Positions 6,604 through 9,311 of a stretch of DNA of 9,311 nt are shown here, piece after piece. Source of the DNA: an uncultured Collinsella sp. (lineage in GTDB: Bacteria > Actinomycetota > Coriobacteriia > Coriobacteriales > Coriobacteriaceae); assembly GCA_905197585.1 (NCBI GenBank), contig CAJJZO010000059.1, forward strand, positions 1 to 9,311. The letters are read 5' to 3'. The position numbers were made by a program, and so were the translations under genes. The notes beneath the pieces are model-generated. The model saw nothing but the letters and a program-made list of their open reading frames with translations, did no database searches and was not told the origin of the DNA. How positions within the stretch are numbered: the stretch's first letter is position 1; the number at the start of each line of letters is the position of its first letter.

Positions 6604-6655
6604 TATAGCGACCGTTTGCGGAGTAAGTAACACTTAGTAATAAACCGTGTAGAAT
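6604..6655 (+). promoter_or_regulatory. Candidate degV promoter with a degenerate LacI-like box
   Basis: TAGAAT (6650-6655, 5 of 6 to the -10 consensus) follows GTAACA (6627-6632, 4 of 6) by 17 bp. The minus strand of 6604-6618, CAAACGGTCGCTATA, matches operator box 1 (CAAACGGTTGACATA) at 12 of 15 positions, but the conserved TTGAC core is broken. A short palindrome TAAGT-AAC-ACTTA (6624-6636) overlaps the -35. The promoter is plausible; the operator is weak. Confidence 0.4.
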
Positions 6656-6680
6656 CTCAGGTTAGCACGGAGTTTTCCAG

Positions 6681-6737
6681 GGAGACGCTGTCCTTTGTTG
6701 TGCGCAAGGGGCGGCGTCTCTTTGGCGCTTGGACGCC
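6681..6737 (+). other. Structured leader before degV with mutually exclusive hairpins
   Basis: GAGACGC (6682-6688) pairs with GCGTCTC (6714-6720). The stem is extended inside by CCTT (6692-6695) with AAGG (6706-6709) and is followed by TTT. The same right arm is part of GGCGTC (6713-6718), which can instead pair with GACGCC (6732-6737). Only one of these stems can form at a time. It could be the terminator of scrB, a leader attenuator for degV, or both. The rest of 6530-6805 shows no gene. Confidence 0.4.
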
Positions 6738-6805
6738 GTTGTGCAACAGTGCGGCGGCGCGTGCCATGTATTGAAAAGCCAATGTCGAGATGGGTCGTGA
6801 TAAGA

Positions 6806-7660
6806 ATGGGCAAGTATATAATCGTGGTTGAGTCTGGGTCGGATGTGACGCCGGAGCTCTGCGAGCGCTACGGCATCGTGCGCGTGCCCATGCATGTCAC
6901 GATTGGTGACGAGACCGTCGAGGACGGCTCCATCGATCCGCTCGAGATTTACTCGCGCTGCAACGAGTTTGGCGTGATGCCCAAGACCAGTGGCTGTGCG
7001 CCTGCGGATTTTGCTCACGTGTACGACCGCATTCACGCTGAGCAGCCCGATGCGACCATTCTGCATCTTGCGTACTCCGAAGTCACGACTTGCTCGCATC
7101 AGTCCTCCAAGATTGCGGCTAAGGGCCGCGACTACGTATTCTCCATGGATACGCGTTTTGTCTCGGTGGGCCAGTCGCTCGTTGCCGTCGAGACCGCCAA
7201 ATACATCGAGGCTCACCCCGATGCCACCGTCGACGAAATTTTCGCCTTCACCAATTCGGTGATGGACCGTGTGCTGCTGGGCTTTGTTCCTACCGACCTA
7301 GCCTTCCTTAAGGCGGGAGGTCGTCTGTCCAACGTGGCATTCCTTGGCGCCCACCTGCTCAAGATTAAGCCCTGCATTGAGGTGACGGGCGGTAAGTTTG
7401 TGGCGACCAAGAAGTTCCGCGGCTCTATGCTCAAGTGCGCCCGCGCCTTTATTGACCACATGGTTGCGAAGGGCGAGATTGACTACTCGCACATTGGCCT
7501 GGCGTATTCGGTAGGCCTTTCCCAGGAGCTGCGCGACGACATGGAAGTCTATGCGCACGACCTGGGCTTTAAAGACGTTACCTGGACTCAGGTCGGCGGT
7601 GTCATCTCGAGCCATTGCGGCCCGACCGCCTTCGGTGCGGTGCTCACGCTCAAGGCGTAA
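6806..7660 (+). CDS. DegV-family fatty-acid-binding protein (FakB-like)
   Basis: A 284-residue protein of normal DegV length. Members bind a fatty acid and, as FakB, present it to the FakA kinase for phosphorylation and phospholipid synthesis. Family landmarks in order: an N-terminal strand ending in ESGSDV (residues 9-14, where most members have DS-SD), MPKTSGCAPADF (58-69), LAYSEVTTCSHQS, SMDTRFVSVGQS, FLKAGGRLSN and a C-terminal SSHCGPTAFG. The Glu at residue 9 in place of the usual Asp is a conservative oddity. The start at 6806 is chosen because the family sequence begins there. Earlier in-frame ATGs (6695, 6782) add an unrelated Arg/Cys-rich stretch that overlaps a hairpin. The RBS is weak. 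No FakA gene is seen here. The gene lies between the sucrose cassette and pflA with no obvious functional link to either. Confidence 0.87.
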   Translation: MGKYIIVVESGSDVTPELCERYGIVRVPMHVTIGDETVEDGSIDPLEIYSRCNEFGVMPKTSGCAPADFAHVYDRIHAEQPDATILHLAYSEVTTCSHQSSKIAAKGRDYVFSMDTRFVSVGQSLVAVETAKYIEAHPDATVDEIFAFTNSVMDRVLLGFVPTDLAFLKAGGRLSNVAFLGAHLLKIKPCIEVTGGKFVATKKFRGSMLKCARAFIDHMVAKGEIDYSHIGLAYSVGLSQELRDDMEVYAHDLGFKDVTWTQVGGVISSHCGPTAFGAVLTLKA

Positions 7661-7667
7661 AGGCTGT

Positions 7668-7686
7668 AGGCGAGCATTCTTCGCCT
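7668..7686 (+). terminator. Weak hairpin after degV
   Basis: AGGCGA (7668-7673) pairs with TCGCCT (7681-7686) over a 7-nt loop, eight bases after the stop codon. No strong T-run follows, so termination here would be inefficient at best. Confidence 0.3.
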
Positions 7687-7738
7687 TCACATCTCGACAT
7701 GGGCTCCCGTCACGGTAATGGGGGATAGATTAAAACGT

Positions 7739-7787
7739 GCCATTCTAGCCCGAGACGTTTAAACGCAAACGTATGGGCTAGAATGGC
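7739..7787. promoter_or_regulatory. Palindromic promoter region upstream of pflA
   Basis: GCCATTCTAGCCC (7739-7751) and GGGCTAGAATGGC (7775-7787) are perfect 13-bp inverted arms. Between them lie the palindrome CGTTTAAACG (7756-7765) and the half-sites ACGTTT (7755-7760) and AAACGT (7767-7772). Each arm holds TAGAAT, a 5-of-6 -10 match, one per strand (+ strand 7779-7784, - strand 7742-7747). No convincing -35 was found. A start near 7791 would leave a 43-base leader before pflA and would keep the full hairpin out of the RNA, so a DNA-binding site over the promoter is more likely than an attenuator. Confidence 0.5.
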
Positions 7788-7833
7788 TCTGGCATTTATG
7801 TAGCTAAAATCAAAGAGAGGCAAGGTAGCGGGA

Positions 7834-8652
7834 ATGGCTGAGATGACGCTCGAGGGTGTGGACGCTCGTCCTGAGGACTCCGCGTTTGCCCTGGGCCGCG
7901 TGCATTCGATTGAGACGATGGGAACGGTCGATGGACCCGGCATCCGCTTTGTGGTGTTTGTTCAGGGCTGCCCCATGCGTTGTGCGTATTGCCACAACCC
8001 CGATACCTGGTCGGTTAACGGCGGCACCATGGTGACCGTCGAGCACCTGATGGACGAGTTTCAGAGCAACCATGAGTTTTACCGCAGCGGTGGTATTACG
8101 GTATCCGGCGGCGAGCCGCTCCTGCAGCCTGAGTTCTTGGCCGACCTGTTCCGCGCCATGCACAATAACCCCGACGGCCGCGTGCATACCTGCTTGGATA
8201 GCTGCGGCTATGCGTTCGATCCCGCGCATCCCGAGAAGTTCGATGCCGTACTCAACGAGACCGATATGGTGCTGCTCGACATTAAACACGCCGATCCCGT
8301 CGAGCATAAAAAGCTGACCGGTTGCGATCCCGCACGTATTCTGGCGTTTGGTGATGAGCTCGCGCGTCGCAAGATTAAGGTTGTTATTCGCCACGTGGTA
8401 GTGCCGGGTATTACCGATACGGTGGAGGAGTGCGAGGCGCTCGGTCGCTTGATTGCCCCGTGGCATAACGTGGTCGGCCTGGAGATGCTGCCGTATCACA
8501 CGATGGGTGTCGTCAAGTACGAGCAACTGGGCATTCCCTATAAGCTCGAGGGCGTGCCCCAGATGGATACCGCGCGCATGCCCGAGCTGCGCAATGCCGT
8601 TATGACCGGCATGAAAAAGCGCCGTGCAGAGCTCAAAAACGCCATCGGCTAG
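7834..8652 (+). CDS. pflA: Pyruvate formate-lyase activating enzyme (radical SAM)
   Basis: A 272-residue radical-SAM protein that installs the glycyl radical on PFL using a [4Fe-4S] cluster and S-adenosylmethionine, releasing methionine and 5'-deoxyadenosine. The N-terminal motif SIETMGTVDGPGIRFVVFVQGC leads into the cluster site C46-x3-C50-x2-C53 (CPMRCAYCHNPDTW). GGITVSGGEPLLQ is the SAM-binding segment. DMVLLDIKH and LLPYHTMGVVKYEQLG fit PFL activases. It has no extra ferredoxin-like cysteine-cluster insert, which separates PFL activases from those of many other glycyl-radical enzymes. The N-terminus is about 17 residues longer than E. coli PflA; an ATG at 7846 is an alternative start. The likely client is the radical-domain protein encoded at 359-610, with the upstream core. 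Unlike in E. coli, it is not adjacent to the lyase gene: about 7.2 kb separate them. Confidence 0.95.
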   Translation: MAEMTLEGVDARPEDSAFALGRVHSIETMGTVDGPGIRFVVFVQGCPMRCAYCHNPDTWSVNGGTMVTVEHLMDEFQSNHEFYRSGGITVSGGEPLLQPEFLADLFRAMHNNPDGRVHTCLDSCGYAFDPAHPEKFDAVLNETDMVLLDIKHADPVEHKKLTGCDPARILAFGDELARRKIKVVIRHVVVPGITDTVEECEALGRLIAPWHNVVGLEMLPYHTMGVVKYEQLGIPYKLEGVPQMDTARMPELRNAVMTGMKKRRAELKNAIG

Positions 8653-8775
8653 CAAGTCATTTTGCTCCTCTACGATACCCGCGCTGCGCTGGTCTAGCGG
8701 CTTCGTATTGCGCGGTTGAGTCAAAATGCTGGTACCATACCGTGGATAGCAGTTTTCACGGGTTTGGGGGATGGT

Positions 8776-9311
8776 ATGCCTACCATCGCAATCATCGGTG
8801 CACTCGAAAAAGAGGTTGCGCAGATTAAAGAAGAACTGAACGGCGCTCGTGTGGCACAAGAGGCGGGCTTGACCGTGGGCAGCGGCGAGCTCGACGGTTT
8901 GTCCGTTGTTGCTACGACCGCTGGCATGGGAACCGTAAACGCCGCGGCGGCAACGCAGCATCTCATCAGCAAATATGCCCCGCAGGCCGTTGTGTTTTCG
9001 GGCATTGCGGGTGGCCTAAACCCTAAGCTCCATATTAACGACGTGGTTATAGGCAAGTGCCTGCGCTATCTCGATACTGACACGGCGCTCATCGCCGAGT
9101 CGGCGCCGGGACTCGAGGAGTTTGTCTCGACGCCGGCGTTGGCTGATGTTGCCGCCGCCGTGCTTGCCGAGCATGGATTTGTGGATGCCTCGGCGGATGA
9201 GAATTCTGCGGAGAAGGACCCCAAGCAGTTCCTGTGTGGCACTATCGCCACGGGTGACCGCTTTGTTACGGGGGACGCCATGCGTAACGCTGCGATTGAG
9301 GCCACGCATGC
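8776..9311 (+). CDS. mtnN: 5'-methylthioadenosine/S-adenosylhomocysteine nucleosidase, N-terminal part
   Basis: Partial gene, 178 codons, running off the window. MPTIAIIGALEKEVAQIKEEL matches the N-terminus of MTA/SAH nucleosidases, with Glu13 aligned to the catalytic Glu12 of the E. coli enzyme. VVFSGIAGGLNPKLHINDVVIG is the family glycine loop and the strand after it. CGTIATGDRFVTGDAMRN corresponds to the GLIVSGDAFI region. The catalytic Asp near residue 197 and the ribose-binding MEMEA segment lie beyond the window, so integrity cannot be judged. The enzyme splits adenine from MTA, SAH and 5'-deoxyadenosine. The start at 8776 follows GGGGGA (8766-8771). An ATG at 8771 is out of frame. Its place behind pflA, with 123 bases between, suggests it could clear the 5'-deoxyadenosine formed by the activase. 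Confidence 0.9.
   Translation, partial: MPTIAIIGALEKEVAQIKEELNGARVAQEAGLTVGSGELDGLSVVATTAGMGTVNAAAATQHLISKYAPQAVVFSGIAGGLNPKLHINDVVIGKCLRYLDTDTALIAESAPGLEEFVSTPALADVAAAVLAEHGFVDASADENSAEKDPKQFLCGTIATGDRFVTGDAMRNAAIEATH

Noticed and set aside
7755..7772. A further operator of the local LacI protein before pflA
   Set aside because: It shares AAACG only; the TTGACAT part that defines the other boxes is absent.
8658..8728. Nested inverted repeats CATTTTG/CAAAATG and CCGCGC/GCGCGG between pflA and mtnN
   Set aside because: Arms are short (6-7 bp) and widely spaced, so chance is a sufficient explanation.
1..9311. CRISPR array, tRNA, rRNA, transposase or phage genes
   Set aside because: No regularly spaced repeats, tRNA cloverleaf, rRNA stretch or mobile-element protein motif was recognised.

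Overview
The window looks like the chromosome of an anaerobic, high-GC gut actinobacterium of the Coriobacteriia, most likely Collinsella or a close relative. This rests on codon use (strong bias to C or G in third positions), the pyruvate formate-lyase sequence style and the sucrose PTS gene set. It is inference from pattern, not from a database match. All recognised genes lie on the + strand. No rRNA, tRNA, CRISPR array, transposase or integrase was seen.

Layout. (1) 1-610: the 3' end of a pyruvate formate-lyase (PFL) core gene that stops before the glycyl-radical domain, then a separate 83-residue gene that carries this domain (RVSGYAV). The core fragment has an in-frame TAG at 64-66. A perfect 10-bp inverted repeat enclosing a candidate extended -10 element separates the halves. 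(2) 611-911: a large palindromic element (633-762, 31-bp perfect outer arms) and the promoter/operator of the next gene. (3) 912-6529: a sucrose/fructoside cassette of LacI-family repressor, divergent GH32 enzyme, PTS EIIBC and canonical sucrose-6-phosphate hydrolase. Four copies of a box close to AAACGNTTGACATA lie before the repressor gene and before the first GH32 gene, so the repressor probably controls itself and the operon. A strong hairpin separates the PTS gene from the hydrolase gene. (4) 6530-7660: a structured leader and a DegV/FakB-like fatty-acid-binding protein gene. (5) 7661-8652: a palindromic promoter region and pflA, the radical-SAM activase of PFL. (6) 8776-9311: the first 178 codons of an MTA/SAH nucleosidase gene, cut by the window edge.

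Working together. Sucrose would enter as a phosphorylated sugar through the EIIBC (with EIIA supplied from elsewhere) and be split by ScrB into glycolytic intermediates. The resulting pyruvate is the substrate of PFL. PflA installs the radical on Gly58 of the small PFL subunit and releases 5'-deoxyadenosine from SAM. The neighbouring nucleosidase is of a family known to hydrolyse 5'-deoxyadenosine, so it may clear that by-product. The most notable feature is the two-gene PFL with a detachable radical domain and its own possible regulation.
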